Made by a program: the position numbers and the translations under genes. Below, piece after piece: positions 41,716-53,056 of a stretch of 64,000 nt of DNA. Positions within the stretch are counted from its first letter, which is position 1, and every line of letters begins with the position of its first letter. This stretch comes from Undaria pinnatifida (lineage: Eukaryota; Sar; Phaeophyceae; Laminariales; Alariaceae). The notes beneath the pieces were generated by a model. The model did not search any database. It worked only from the letters and a program-made list of their open reading frames with translations, and was not told the DNA's origin. The DNA lies in contig JABAKD010000016.1 of the NCBI GenBank assembly GCA_012845835.1, positions 13,117,507 to 13,181,506 on the forward strand, in the 5' to 3' direction.

Positions 41716-42380
41716 ACGTCGTGTCTGTTTATGGTTTGAACGATCGTTTTGGGTTACATAACTTGGACCTGTGCGTCGTCTGTCTATACCTCTAATGCTC
41801 GTCTCCGCCCGCCCCATTCCCATCAACGTGTACCAAATTCCTCATCTTGTATTTGTCCTCGCTGAAGCGAACACATCTAGACGCTTCATAGGTATCAACC
41901 ACGCATCTATTACCTAGTATATGATATCATAACATACATATACCTGCTTTATTGCAAGCATCATGATCGATTGACAAAAGCATGTGTCAAACGACAACGA
42001 AGCGCCATAGCTTGGCCACAACCTTGAAAAAAACTTTCACACGAAAGGGCTTCTTGCTAATAGAAAGAAAAAAACGTCAAGGAAGAAATAGTTTTCTCGA
42101 TCCGCCAGACATCGAGGGAGGAGGGGGTAGTGTTGGTCATGGATTTTGTTTTGTGTGCGCCCTCGCTGGCCGTCAGAATTGTAGTCCTCTAAACACCCTG
42201 GTCTCGCTGATGGCAACCTGATCCTACCCAGACCTAATATCACCCGGTCTCGATCCCTTCATGCGGACCCTAGATACTTCAAAGCATATAACACACAACT
42301 AGGCGCCGGCAGTGTATGATCTACATGACTTGATTCACCTATTGAACGGCCGGTGTCGCTCTACGGGACGTAGAGATAGG
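41716..42380. other. No gene supported
   Basis: Short frames only, none with recognisable protein character. Confidence 0.5.
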
Positions 42381-42384
42381 CGTG

Positions 42385-43735
42385 GCATCCTATGGGACAC
42401 CCGGCAGATATCCATAGGATGTCCCATGAGATGCCCCGTGGAAATTCCGATTGTCCATGCCTCCCATGGGACATCCCATGAGACATCTCACATGGAATGT
42501 CCGAGGGGACATCCTATGGAGCATCCCATGCAATATCCCGTAGCAAAGACTCAAGATTTCTCATGGAATGACCCATGGTATCTCCTATGACATGTCCTGT
42601 GGGATGCCCCACGTGGCGTCCCATAAGCATTCTTATGGGCAGTACCATTGGATGCCCAGCAACTTATATGGACTGTTTCTGGCACGGCCCAAGGCACGTC
42701 CCATGGGGTCTGCACGTCGCATGGCCTGTCCCACGGGATGTGGCATAGGGTGCCTAACATGCTACATGGGCTGTACCGTCAAGTTCACTATGGCATGGCC
42801 AACGTCACGTGGGCAGTCCCGTAGGATGCCAAACGTCCCACGCACAGGCTCGCCGGGGCTGTGTCGTCGGCTTCCAAGCGTCTTATAGGTAGTCCCATGG
42901 GCTGGCCCACGGATTGCAAGCATCTCATAGGCGTTCCCATGGGCAGTCTGATGGACTATTCGCGTCCGATAGGCCGTCTTAAGGAGTAGCCCATGGGATG
43001 TCCCGTGGAATGACAACCAGCCTATAGGCGGTATTGTTGGGCGCCCAAAAGGATTTTGACAGTCTGGATAGGCTGTCCCAAGAAGTAACAAGCATCCGAT
43101 GGGTTGTGACATGGAATTCCAAACGTCCCGTAGGCAGTCCCGAACAGTCCCTCGGGCAATCCCATAGCATGCCGAACGTTCTATGTGCTATGTTCTGGTG
43201 TAGTCCATAGGTGATTCCATGGTGATTCCATGGGGTGTGCACGTCCTAATGTCAGTATAATAAACTCATCTATATTGTACGAAGTATGTTACAAGTACCA
43301 ACAACGCAGCTTGCAAAGATGGGTATTGACCTAAAATCCGTTGAACTCACAGCTGACGTCCTTGAAAAACAATTATAAAACAACTCCACGGGCCGCGTCA
43401 TTGGTTTTTAAATGCCTCACGGGCTGTCTTCGAACCTGCCCATGGGCAATTCCGTGGGCAGTCTCATGGGATGCCACGTCCCATGGGCTGTCTTATGCTA
43501 TAGCCCCATGGGATGCTTCATTGGATGACAATCATCTGATAGGCTGCATTATGTTGCGTCTCACGGGTTTCGTTAGTCTCATGAGCAGGAGCAGTTAATA
43601 GGCTGAGCCATTTTTTTGCAGAACGTCCAACGGGATGTCCCATAGGCTGTGCATACCCTATGGCCAGCTGCATGAACAGTCCTATCAGCAGTGCCATAAC
43701 ATGGCTTGTAAACGTCCCATGGGCTGCCTCATTGT
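42385..43735. repeat. Degenerate CCCATGGG-type satellite array
   Basis: More than 30 variants of GTCCCATGGGATGTCCCATGG and the linking phrase GGATGCCAAACGTCCCATAGG are spread over about 1.3 kb, with spacing of roughly 20-45 bases. The core CCATGG/CCCATGGG is self-complementary. The array is interrupted at 43245-43385 by a copy of the MSFD-type repeat. All open frames across it derive from the repeat. Confidence 0.85.
43285..43380 (+). repeat. MSFD-type repeat, copy 8 (diverged)
   Basis: ACGCAGCTTGCAAAG precedes ATG 43319 with the frame MGIDLKSVELTADVLEKQL and a stop. The spacing and the LTA core are kept although the rest has changed. It sits inside the CCCATGGG array. Confidence 0.65.
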
Positions 43736-43906
43736 ATACCAGGGTATTTTTGGGCTATGGGCCTGCAAAACGAAACAAAACGAGCGCTTTTAAAGCAGGA
43801 TGTGCGTTCTCCCTTAATTTGTATACCAGGGTATTTTGGGGCTGTGGGCCTGCAAAACGAAACAAAATGAGCGCTTTTAAAGCAGGATGTGCGTTCTCCC
43901 TTAATG
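43732..43906. repeat. 86-bp perfect-like tandem duplication
   Basis: GTATACCAGGGTATTTT.GGGCT, CTGCAAAACGAAACAAAA, then GCGCTTTTAAAGCAGGATG and TGCGTTCTCCCTTAAT occurs twice back to back with only a few differences. Confidence 0.9.
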
Positions 43907-44040
43907 CGATAACGTCAATACCAATTATTTTAATATGTATATACCTGCGTTACAGCAGCAGGAAAGTGCTTTTCATCATTGTATTTTAACAAATCTCGAT
44001 TTGGCCTGCCCCTGCCCCTGCCCCTGCCCCATGGTGTCAG

Positions 44041-45885
44041 ATACCAACCTACTCTAGGACGCTCCATGCTGGACCGGACGGAGTTTCCAAGTTGGTCAAG
44101 GGTGCAGAACTACCGATCCTGGAAAGTATTACACATTCGGCTGGGAAGGAGCTGGCAACCCCGACGCCTCGCGTGCCGGCACGTGCCACTTCCAACCTTC
44201 TTTCTCCATACCAGGGAGGCTCAACGGCAGCTGTGTTGCTCACTGAACAAAGCGCGGTCGAGTCATCAGCAATAGAACCGGACAAAACACCGCTTGAGGT
44301 AAAGAACACCCGCCTGGCGGCGACGACGAGAACCGCTGCGCATATCAGTACACCGAGGGCAGAATTGACTAGCTCAAGGGCATCTAGGCAAGACGCGGAT
44401 GATCCTAACACACCGAAATCCAAACGCAATTCACAGGCAGACGCGTCGAAATCACCTGAGGTCACACTCAAGAGCAACACTTCTTCATCCGAAGCAATCC
44501 CCAAGAAACGGAACAAAGAAGAAGACCTGGCGGCACTGACGGTAGTTGCCCATCGCGCATCCGCGGTTGAGCCGGAATCCTCCGCTCCGGAACGGACCGA
44601 CGCCAAGAAGCCGACCCAGACGCGTGCGGATGGTGGTGCCATGTATTCTTTCATGGTAAACGACTACCTCACGTCGATTGTGCTGCTTGTCGCCATCATC
44701 ATTTTAGCCATCCTGCCTTCGGGCGGTACCGGACAGCGAGGCATCGCTGAGAGTGGCTCTAAAATTAACCCCGCTTTTGAAGCATGCCCCGCCCAAGAGC
44801 AGCAAGAAGGAGACCAGCAAAGCAAGCTCGATTCCGAGCTAGGCGCCACAGGGAAATTAGCACTGCCTGCGATAGCACGTGCACACGCTGGCGGCGCCTC
44901 GACGGTGACCTCGAAAATGCTCTTCTTGTTGAACTTTGTGCTGTGGGTGTCTCTCGCGATGGGCTTCAGTGCGTACGCGAAGGGGTACCTCCGACAGACG
45001 CGCGAACCGATAGGCCTCTTGGTTTTGCAGGGCATCACCGGCATCGCTATTCTGTCCGCCCTCGCGCGCTTTGGGACGATAGACTTGCACCCGCTGAAGG
45101 CGTCCACGCCGGTAGCTACCAGGAGGATCGGGTTAGCGTCGGCGATGCACACCGGACAGGCGCTTCTGACCAACTTCGCTGTTATCCTGGGGGGAGTGGC
45201 CGCTACCAACGCGCTGAAGGCCATGGAACCGATCGCCGCGGCGTTTTTCTCGTACTTATTGCTCGGAAAGAGCTGCTCCGGCTCCCGTCTGGCCTCGATA
45301 TTCGTAATCGCGGCTGGCATAATTATGTTCACCTGTACGAGTTTTGACGTCAAAGGAGGGGGAGGGGGAGAGGGGGAGAAATTTAGCGACCGAGCAGTAG
45401 TCGGTATCTCTACAATTATCGTAGTGGGCGCCGTATGCTGCAACGCACTCCGGAACGTTTTTATCAAGAAGGGCGACCCCATCCCGCCGCACCAGACGCT
45501 CTTCGCGTGCAGCGTGGTTGCAGCGGGGGTTGGGATAGGCATGATGCTTTTAAGGCAGATGTTTGGTGTCATGGATGACCTCACGTCGGTGGGAGCAGGG
45601 AATACGCGGCCAAGCAGCAGCGGCGGCGCCGGCGGCGTCGACTGGCTCAGGGTAACCGGTGTCAACGCTTCCCTCTGCTTTGTCGGCTACAATTTTGCGT
45701 CGTTCAACCTTCTGGCCCGCCTCACCCCCGTCGGACACGCCGTTGGGAACTCCTTCAAGCGCGTGCTGGTCTTCGCGGGTGGACTCTTGTTCCTGGGCGA
45801 AGTTATGAGCAATCGACAGCTGGGAGGTGCAGCACTCGCCCTCGGCGGAGTCCTAGCGTACAACGTCGGCGGAGCCCGAAAATAA
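44041..45885 (+). CDS. Triose-phosphate/nucleotide-sugar transporter-like membrane protein (TPT/DMT family)
   Basis: An open frame of 614 codons with no ATG until 44641. A pyrimidine-rich run ending in GTGTCAG at 44040 is a plausible splice acceptor, so an upstream exon probably supplies the start. ATG 44641 alone would give 414 residues. Numbered from that ATG, a first hydrophobic segment is at about 10-27 and further membrane helices run from about 91 to the end. SAMHTGQALLTNFAVILGG (about 167), ALKAMEPIAAAFFSYLLLGK (about 191) and TPVGHAVGNSFKRVLVFAGG (about 362) match the two halves of TPT-type carriers, including the Lys-Arg pair (373-374) typical of phosphate-sugar exchangers. The first 200 codons are hydrophilic, Ser/Thr/Lys-rich and probably disordered. 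A poly-Gly/Glu loop lies at 239-247. It likely exchanges a phosphorylated sugar or nucleotide sugar across a plastid, Golgi or ER membrane. Substrate and location cannot be told from the sequence. Confidence 0.87.
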   Translation: MPTYSRTLHAGPDGVSKLVKGAELPILESITHSAGKELATPTPRVPARATSNLLSPYQGGSTAAVLLTEQSAVESSAIEPDKTPLEVKNTRLAATTRTAAHISTPRAELTSSRASRQDADDPNTPKSKRNSQADASKSPEVTLKSNTSSSEAIPKKRNKEEDLAALTVVAHRASAVEPESSAPERTDAKKPTQTRADGGAMYSFMVNDYLTSIVLLVAIIILAILPSGGTGQRGIAESGSKINPAFEACPAQEQQEGDQQSKLDSELGATGKLALPAIARAHAGGASTVTSKMLFLLNFVLWVSLAMGFSAYAKGYLRQTREPIGLLVLQGITGIAILSALARFGTIDLHPLKASTPVATRRIGLASAMHTGQALLTNFAVILGGVAATNALKAMEPIAAAFFSYLLLGKSCSGSRLASIFVIAAGIIMFTCTSFDVKGGGGGEGEKFSDRAVVGISTIIVVGAVCCNALRNVFIKKGDPIPPHQTLFACSVVAAGVGIGMMLLRQMFGVMDDLTSVGAGNTRPSSSGGAGGVDWLRVTGVNASLCFVGYNFASFNLLARLTPVGHAVGNSFKRVLVFAGGLLFLGEVMSNRQLGGAALALGGVLAYNVGGARK

Positions 45886-46615
45886 CCCCAAACCTCGTAT
45901 GTATCTTTGCGGCCGTAAATATACCCATGGGCACCCTTACTTGCAGCCTAAATAACAGTAGCCTTCACGAGGCGTCTAGAGTATTTTCTACGACCGAGTA
46001 TGGAAGTCGGGGGGGTATGGGTTTCAATATGGTCGACCAAAGTTTCAACAAAACCATGTCGAATTTTCTCCGGACATTTACGAGTAGGGTTGGGGTGTTG
46101 GAGTCGAGGTTAGGGATATGGCAGGGGTTGAGTTTAGGGTCCAAAGTAGTAGTGGTGTTTCGGGCAGTCCTTGATGTTTTCATTCGCATAATACTGGAAG
46201 CACACGTGGGCCAAACCAAATTCCCCGATTTCCATATTTCATCCTATCTAATAATCCAGAATTGCGCTAAAGGCGGCTCCTAAATAGAACCATTAGTCTA
46301 TGAATACATACCCTTTCAGCCCTAACATCATGAAAATAACATCATGATAACACATCCTACGATAGGGGTGTCATGCGACCCGATTTTGGTCATACTCTTT
46401 CCCCTCAGGAGCTCCCCATCTTCCCCAAAAACTAGCTGTTCAGAAAATGTTATGAACATACAACAAAAACCCGGCGGCCTGGGTACGATATATACAAATC
46501 ATATACAAATCGTACCATTAGTACGTCACAGTACTGAAGGGTGTTCAAAACTAGATAACATACGGGATTCCAACTACTGTACACTTGGATACCTGGTGGT
46601 TGTTTCGTCTTAGTT
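45886..46615. other. Downstream flank of the transporter gene, no gene seen
   Basis: No convincing frame. A C.TACGRTAGGGGT motif near 46355 resembles the MITE terminus at 56.86 kb. Confidence 0.45.
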
Positions 46616-46639
46616 GACTAACTCACTAATTGCGAAATG

Positions 46640-47150
46640 CTAACAAAGTCGACACCGTTTTGGCCCAAACGAGGTCCTGTATGTAACTCCCTGGAGTCAT
46701 AGCTACTTATGTGACTATTGGTTTCTGTTTTTGGGGCCCGTCGGTCAGAAATATATTGGCCCAAAAGAGGTACTGTATGTATTCCTATGGTGTAGTTCCT
46801 CAGTTGGGTAATCCCGTCAAGCGCCAATGTGTCCGGCCCAAAAGAGGTACTGCACCCTTTTCACCTAGTTACTCGGTTAGGTAACCCCGTCAGGCATACA
46901 TGTGTTGGCCAAAAATAGGTACTGTATGTACCCTTATCGTGTAGTTCATCTGTTGAGAAGCCCCGTCGGTCGGAAATTTATCGACCCAAAAGAGGTACTG
47001 GATGTACTCCTTTTGTGTAGTTCCTCTGTTGAGAAGCTCCGTCAGTCAGAAAATTATCGGCCCAAAGGAGGTACTGGATGTACCCCGTTAGGGTAGATCC
47101 TCTGTTTAGAAGCCCCGTAGGTCAGAAATGTTTTGGCCCAAAAGAGGTGT
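46640..47150. repeat. Tandem array, period about 75-90 bp
   Basis: Seven degenerate units share CGGCCCAAAAGAGGTACTG (46660, 46758, 46837, 46905, 46982, 47059, 47133), GTGTAGTTCCTCTGTTGAGA and AGCCCCGTCGGTCAGAAAT. Confidence 0.85.
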
Positions 47151-50100
47151 GTACCGGCCGTAGCATCGTGAGAGGGGATTTGGCGGGGTCCCTTGACTGA
47201 CCCGCCAGCCAGGCGGGTGGGTGCAGAAATGAGGGCTGGAGTGTAGCCAAGTCAGCAGCAACATTTGGAGAGACTACGTGCGAACACGATTTTGAACGTT
47301 GTTGTATTAATAAGTAAGAATTGAGCTGGCCCAGTTTCATTGGGGGAATGGGGAGTATATGTGGAGGAGAGGAAAAGAAAGGCGGAGGGGGTAGGAACAG
47401 TACACGGCTTCTGTACGAGCAGGCGAGCGGCCGTGTGTTCGATTATTTTGCGAAGCAGGAATTTTAACATGGGGTTAAGGATCCCCGGCAGTCATTCAGA
47501 AACAAACAACAATAGTAGCCAAAACGTGCCACCTCCATCGCAGCACACGTCCGACCTGCTACTACTATGACGCCGGTCCAGGGGGAGAGTGTGTAGTAAG
47601 GCCTAGTTCTGGTACGCAATTACTTGGCCTTTTACCAGTACCGTATTTGGTTTTAAGAAACCACCCCGGGTGATAATCAAGTACTTCGTGTCTTGCTTCA
47701 TTATCGTCCGGAATAGACTGGTTCTACGATAGCTCCCCCCCAAACGGGCGATTTTCTTTAACGACCGTTTCATGGTTGCTTGACACGAGGAAGGATCTTC
47801 ACATTATTTCTTGTTTGCAAAAGGATAATCGAACGATGGCGTCGTCGGGGTGGCAAGGGGCACCGTATTTCAAGAGATACGCCCGGGAGACGGTTTCAAA
47901 ACCGGCGATTTCGTTAAATAAAAGTGGGGGCTATCGCAGAACGACTCGATAATAGTCTCCTGTGTTCGGTTGGTATCTAAGAGGACGCAGGAGATAAGGT
48001 ACGTGTTTTATTAGAGCTTTTCATGTGTTGTCACCTAGGGCTGACTTCTCAAAGGGGAATGGTATCGAGGGGGATGACAATACAGTAATACCATGGTTGA
48101 AATGTGTGGTTCAGGTGGCGCACCCATCCGGGCAGCGGAGGGGGGCGATACTGCAGTTTTCAAGATAAATGCCACGTGCTGACACCTCGAGGCAATGTCA
48201 GGGGGGATGATAACGAGGGGCTGACAGCATCGGGTTGAAATCAACGTGACGTTCGCATATATGTTACGAATCGTGTGTGACAGTTGCAAGTTTAACGGCT
48301 AGAGTATCAGAGACGTTTCGTAATGGCAGGGGACGCGTCTGATGCGGCCCCTGGTTGTTTTTTTGTGGGAAGTTTTGGCTCACAGCCAGAGCAACCGAAC
48401 GGCCAAACCAACCAGAAACAACCAACCTTCTTATGTAGACCTCCGTCCAACTTCCTTGGTCACCGTCCATAGACCTTGGGAGTAAGCAAGCAGTTTACCA
48501 TCTATACCTTTCCTTGCTGGGAGACCTGTGCACCTTTGCACCAGAAGTCTGTTGGGCTTCTCTGGGATGCATGCAAACGCATATCCGAACTTCGGTCGGA
48601 TCACCCAAAATGCTGAGATTAGTGCTCGTTCCATCACACGCATGATGCAGGCATCCCTCCCTGCCAGACTGTGCATATATCGTATTTCCAACATCCTGAC
48701 CTCAGCGCTCCCTTCATTCGTCCGATCGGTTGCATGGCGCCCGATCCGATAGACGCGCTTGCGTGCACCGAGCATACCATGAGTGGTCTACGAGGTGTCC
48801 TGGCGTGCAGACGCGCGAGACTGTTATTCACTGGACCATAAATAGTTCACTGTGATACTAATAACATTACGTCGAAGTTTAGATTGTTTTTCAAGCTCCC
48901 CTCCCCTCCCAAGGTGTATGGTATGTTGAAACATACCTGGTATGATACAATGCGCACACATCACACCCAGGGGCATGATTCTCGCTTTATCTGTTGGCTC
49001 GCACTTCCGCACCACTTGAGTTTTTGCTTTCTCTCTATATCGCTGACGGACGGCACCGGTGGGAGTGAAAACGGTTGCAGCACACCCGTTAGGTTCCCGC
49101 CATTTCCTACCACGTACCGGTAGCTGAAAAATGACATGAAATAGCAAACACCAAACGGGTGATGAAGCATCGTGGTTTGTGTGCGCGCCACGGGTGTGCT
49201 CGCGTTACGTACTCCATCCAGGCCACATGTCCAGCTGCCACTGGTCGCTCTGTTGCTGCGGTGTTCCACGCGTCACTGCGCGTGGCTGTGAGTGCTCTGC
49301 GCACTGGCCACAGCAGATACCACAAAGTGAGACTCTCCGTTATAAGCTGCGCTATACACAGAGTCTTCCGGTGATAGGTCGGCGTGTTACGGCGCTTTGG
49401 TTTCAGGATGCTAGTAATACGATGATTTGTATCGCTGTCCGTACCAAGCTATATGAGGAGGGCCCAAAGGGTCGAGCCGTCGGAGGCTCCCTGCTGCGTT
49501 CTCGTGGATACGCAGCGGCATTCAGCGGTTTGCTTAATAGGGTTTGGAGGGTTACGAAGGCCGTATCTTAGCGGGTTGATAATCCTGCATATACCGGTTA
49601 TCCACCATGTGTTTACTCAGCACGGACAACGGAAGAATGAAAAGATCGAATTACTGCACAGTGTTATGCCTCGTTCCTGTGCCTGTATATCACCCGATTC
49701 GTACGCATACGGCACCCAATTGCACTGTATCGCTCGAACACCCGCTCCGCGCGTGTGCCAAGCTCGGAATCGCCACATCCCGAGAAACGGAGTTTCTACC
49801 CCATTCCCGATATACGAAGTTCATGACACGGACACTGAAGGCCCAAAGGACCAATACGGTACGGAGGATCCAGGGAAAGTGAGTGCCGCCGCTGTAAGTC
49901 TACAAGAACTGTGAGACCAGTCCCAAAGGTGAGTGACAAGTAGGCCACCCGGGACCCGTTCGTAATATGATGAACCGAAGAGAGAGTAGGCTACAGGGGA
50001 CGGCGCCCCGCACGAAGGACCGAACAACAAAGTAGCAGTCGTACGTGCGGTTTGCAAGCGGCGTGTCATATGACAGATACGAATACAAAAAGCACGAACG

Positions 50101-50255
50101 AGCTTCTGGCCGTCGAAGCATCGTCACCGAAACGCACGTGGTATGTACTCGTGCATGAGTACAAACGCAGCGCGTACGTCAGTAGCATACGTAAGCCAGG
50201 CCTACCACGTCGTATGCCCACAACCAGTGCGCAGAGCGCTGGTGGGGGGGGGGGA
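47151..50255. other. Gene-poor stretch, no gene supported
   Basis: Several overlapping frames of 100-150 codons occur (for example 48431-48775 minus and 49453-49914 plus). None has a recognisable motif or a composition clearly unlike chance. GGCCGTATCTTA at 49558 repeats part of the motif seen at 15671 and 16481. Confidence 0.4.
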
Positions 50256-50570
50256 GGGCATACCACAGGAACACGTCGCAGGGACGAGACAAAAAAGAAG
50301 AGAAAAAAAACTCGTCGAACCGACACCTATTATTCCAAAACCATCACACCTGCATTGCACGTATTACTTGAACAAATATTACAACTCAAATATTACGCCG
50401 CGTGTTCGACGTGGTAGGGCATACCACAGGAACACGCATCAGGGACGGGACAAAAATAAAAATCCAAACTCGTCAAACCGACACATAATATTCCGAAACC
50501 GTCACATCTTCATAGCACTTATTACTTGAACACATGATGCGACTCAAATATTACGCCCAGTATTCTACAG
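50256..50570. repeat. Two tandem copies of a 161-bp unit
   Basis: GGGCATACCACAGGAACACG starts at 50256 and 50417. Both copies run through CCGACAC.TA.TATTCC and ATTACTTGAACA to CTCAAATATTACGCC. Confidence 0.85.
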
Positions 50571-50619
50571 TAACATGATACGACGTGACTGGTGTACATG
50601 TGTAACAAGCCGCGAGCAC

Positions 50620-51115
50620 TGTGAATGGCCTATGAACACAATGGTTGTGTGGAGGCTGTCTTCTATGCGACAAGATGCAGAGATGGCACAGAAATGTTTG
50701 TTAAGATCACCTTGTGATAAGAAAGAAAAAGGGATAGTTTGGAAAGGGCGCTTGAGGCCAAAGAAAGAAAGAAGAAAAAGAAGAAGAAGAAGAAGAAGAA
50801 GAAGAAGAAGAAGAAGAAGAAGAAGAAGAAGAAGAAGAAGAAGAAGAAAAAGAAGAAAAAAAAGAAGGGAGAGTAGGGAGAGAAGGGAGAGAGATCATGG
50901 TAGGTTGCATCACCACTTGATCATCACGGAATAATGCCCGTAGTCCGGTAGAATACTGCAACAACGGGACAACCTTAACATACTCAAATCTACGTTTACA
51001 TCTAGGTTCCACCGAAGATTCAACGTAAGATTCAACGTAAGATTCAACTGCATACCTTATTTGTCCGAATAGACTGCGCATTAAATTAGATTTGAATCCA
51101 AGGTTCATACTCTCA
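50620..51115. repeat. Left LTR-like repeat with (AAG)n
   Basis: Paired with 52567-53056. The (AAG)n tract spans about 50770-50870. The tail carries GATTCAACGTAAGATTCAAC duplications. Confidence 0.8.
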
Positions 51116-51830
51116 ACACGCCCCCACAATGCAAAGTCAGATTGCTAGAGAAGCCTCATACTTAGAAATCAAATTCGTAAAAATCGAAAACGAATGGGTC
51201 ACATATTCAGTCCGATGTATCAACCGCGGCAATATGGATGTATCCATGTTATTCACACATTTACAAAAAATAAAACCTTACAAGGAAAGATACGTACAAA
51301 AACTATGCTTGGTGTAATTACCAGCGATAAATACCCTAGAAGTCAAAACGCAAAGATACGTCTACTGGGTTTTAAACATGCTTCCTGAAATGTACCAAAT
51401 ATAAAAACAATACTAGACAAATAAAGAGAATTGTGGACAAGTGTCCATTACGACCAAATAAAACATTCTCCCTGTCCAGTTGTTTTATTTATGTACTTAC
51501 GTACTCCCGCACTTGAAAAAATAAGAAACAGATAGAATTACGAACACTGATAGTTCACTACAATGGGTGTAGTCATAGTCCATCATCGAGCTATATCCCG
51601 AAAAAAAAAAAACTAACTAACTAACAAAGGTCACTGCTGTAAGTTAACCACGCCACTTCAACATGATCCTAGGACACGCATACAACGATGAACTGTCTGA
51701 AACTAATCGTACGCTGAAGAGCATAAGATAGACAGTCTTTGTGAGCCTTTACTTCTTAATGCTGGAATAGATACTCGTACGCATTTTTTGGTAGAACATA
51801 GCTTATCGCTGTACAATCGTTGACTTGAGT
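51116..51830. other. Interior of LTR-flanked element, no gene supported
   Basis: AT-rich with two overlapping frames of about 62 codons near 51129-51388. No recognised motif and no clear primer-binding site next to the left repeat. Confidence 0.4.
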
Positions 51831-52562
51831 TCATACGACCCATAGTTCCATCTTTACTAATACGTAGCTGGCGAGCAGTTGTAATTTTATAGTTAATAAG
51901 AGAACTGCTGCACTAAGTAATATTTCCACCGAAGTATCAATTTTAACTGTACCCACATATCCAGCGCCTGTCCCCGTTTGTTGACGGGAGTGCCGTTTGG
52001 GTAGCTGTTGATGGAGCTCATTTGTATGGAAGGTAAAGGAAGGCTGTCCACGGGAGTACTCCCTGCGTCCGGCTGTACATTTTTCTGCCGTGTCAGCCGG
52101 GGGTGTTTCCCCGGACTGAGTGTGCGTTTCGTCAGCGGCCTGGCCGCGAGTTACAGCTCGTGAAGGCCTACCTCTTCTAGAAGATGGACGAGGACTAATT
52201 AGTTCGGGCTCGGGGCAAGGACGCCCTTCCAGGATATCAGAGATCCCGGCATGACGCATACTTATCACGGACTGAGCCGTGCGTTTGCATACGTCGAACT
52301 TAAGCCCATTAAATTTGCCGTTGAGAGCTCTAACGAGCTTGTCAAGTGCATCCCCTGCTTTCGTGGACTCTCCCATGGTGATGCTCATGCTGATGCTGAT
52401 GCTGATGCTCATGCTGATGCTGATCGCTGATGCTGATGCTGATGTTGATGCTGTAGCCGGCGTAATGAAGGTTTCTCTCAAACATCCCGGTAAGATGCGA
52501 CAAACTTCAATGAGATGTCGCTTGGTGCCGATCGATGTTTGTATCGAATGTCGAAGGCTCAT
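51831..52562 (-). CDS. ORF of 243 codons, unknown function
   Basis: Starts at ATG 52562 (MSLRHSIQTSIGTKRHLIEV). A low-complexity Ser/Ile/Met stretch coded by a GATGCT microsatellite (52381-52450) covers about residues 40-62. A protein-like core follows (KAGDALDKLVRALNGKFNGL, TAQSVISMRHAGISDILEGR), then a Pro/Arg/Ser-rich linker and a C-terminal hydrophobic segment (VEILLSAAVLLLTIKLQLLA). The last may be a membrane anchor. No family was recognised. It lies within the LTR-flanked element and could be a captured host gene or an element-specific protein. Confidence 0.4.
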   Translation of the reverse strand: MSLRHSIQTSIGTKRHLIEVCRILPGCLRETFITPATASTSASASAISISMSISISISMSITMGESTKAGDALDKLVRALNGKFNGLKFDVCKRTAQSVISMRHAGISDILEGRPCPEPELISPRPSSRRGRPSRAVTRGQAADETHTQSGETPPADTAEKCTAGRREYSRGQPSFTFHTNELHQQLPKRHSRQQTGTGAGYVGTVKIDTSVEILLSAAVLLLTIKLQLLASYVLVKMELWVV

Positions 52563-52566
52563 AACC

Positions 52567-53056
52567 TGTGAATAGCCTGTGAACACAATGGTTGTGTGGA
52601 GGCTGTCTTCTATGCGACGAGATCCAAAGGTGGCACAGAAATGTCTGTTAAGATCACTTGTGATAAGAAAGAAAAAGGGACAGCTTGGAAAGAGCGCTTG
52701 AGGCCAAAGAAAGAAAGAAAAAGAAGAAGAAGAAGAAGAAGAAGAAGAAGAAGAAGAAGAAGAAGAAGAAGAAGAAGAAGAAGAAGAAGAAGAAGAACAA
52801 TAAGGAAGAGTAAGGAGAGAAGGGAGAGTGATCATGGTGGGTTGCATCACCACTTGATCATCACAGAACAATGCCCGTAGTCCGGTAGAATACTGCAACA
52901 ACGGGACAACCTTAACTTACTCAAATCTACGTTTACATCTAGGTTCCACCGAAGATTCAACGTAAGATTCAACGTAAGATTCAACTGCGTATATATATTA
53001 TTCGTGCGAATAGACTGCGCATTAAATTAGATTTGAATCCAAGGTTCATACTCTCA
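52567..53056. repeat. Right LTR-like repeat with (AAG)n
   Basis: Paired with 50620-51115. The (AAG)n/(GAA)n tract spans about 52717-52797. Confidence 0.8.

Larger units (their letters stand above)
50620..53056. mobile_element. LTR-flanked element with one unknown ORF
   Basis: Direct repeats 50620-51115 and 52567-53056 start TGTGAATRGCCTRTGAACAC and end GGTTCATACTCTCA (TG..CA), as LTRs do. Each contains an (AAG)n tract. The 1.45-kb interior has no gag, RT or integrase. It holds a minus-strand ORF (51831-52562) that starts 4 bp from the inner edge of the right repeat. No target duplication was seen. It may be a non-autonomous LTR element that captured host sequence. Confidence 0.65.

Noticed and set aside
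42385-43735. Possible CRISPR-like array of short repeats
   Set aside because: Spacing and repeat sequence are irregular, there are no constant repeats with unique spacers, and the context is eukaryotic. It is a degenerate dyad-rich satellite.
44664-45665. 333-codon open frame antisense to the transporter gene
   Set aside because: It is the GC-rich complement of a real coding region, with no recognisable domain and Pro/Ala/Arg-rich composition typical of such shadows.
49453-49914. 153-codon plus-strand frame overlapping two other frames
   Set aside because: Three frames are open over the same stretch, none with recognisable features, so none can be preferred.
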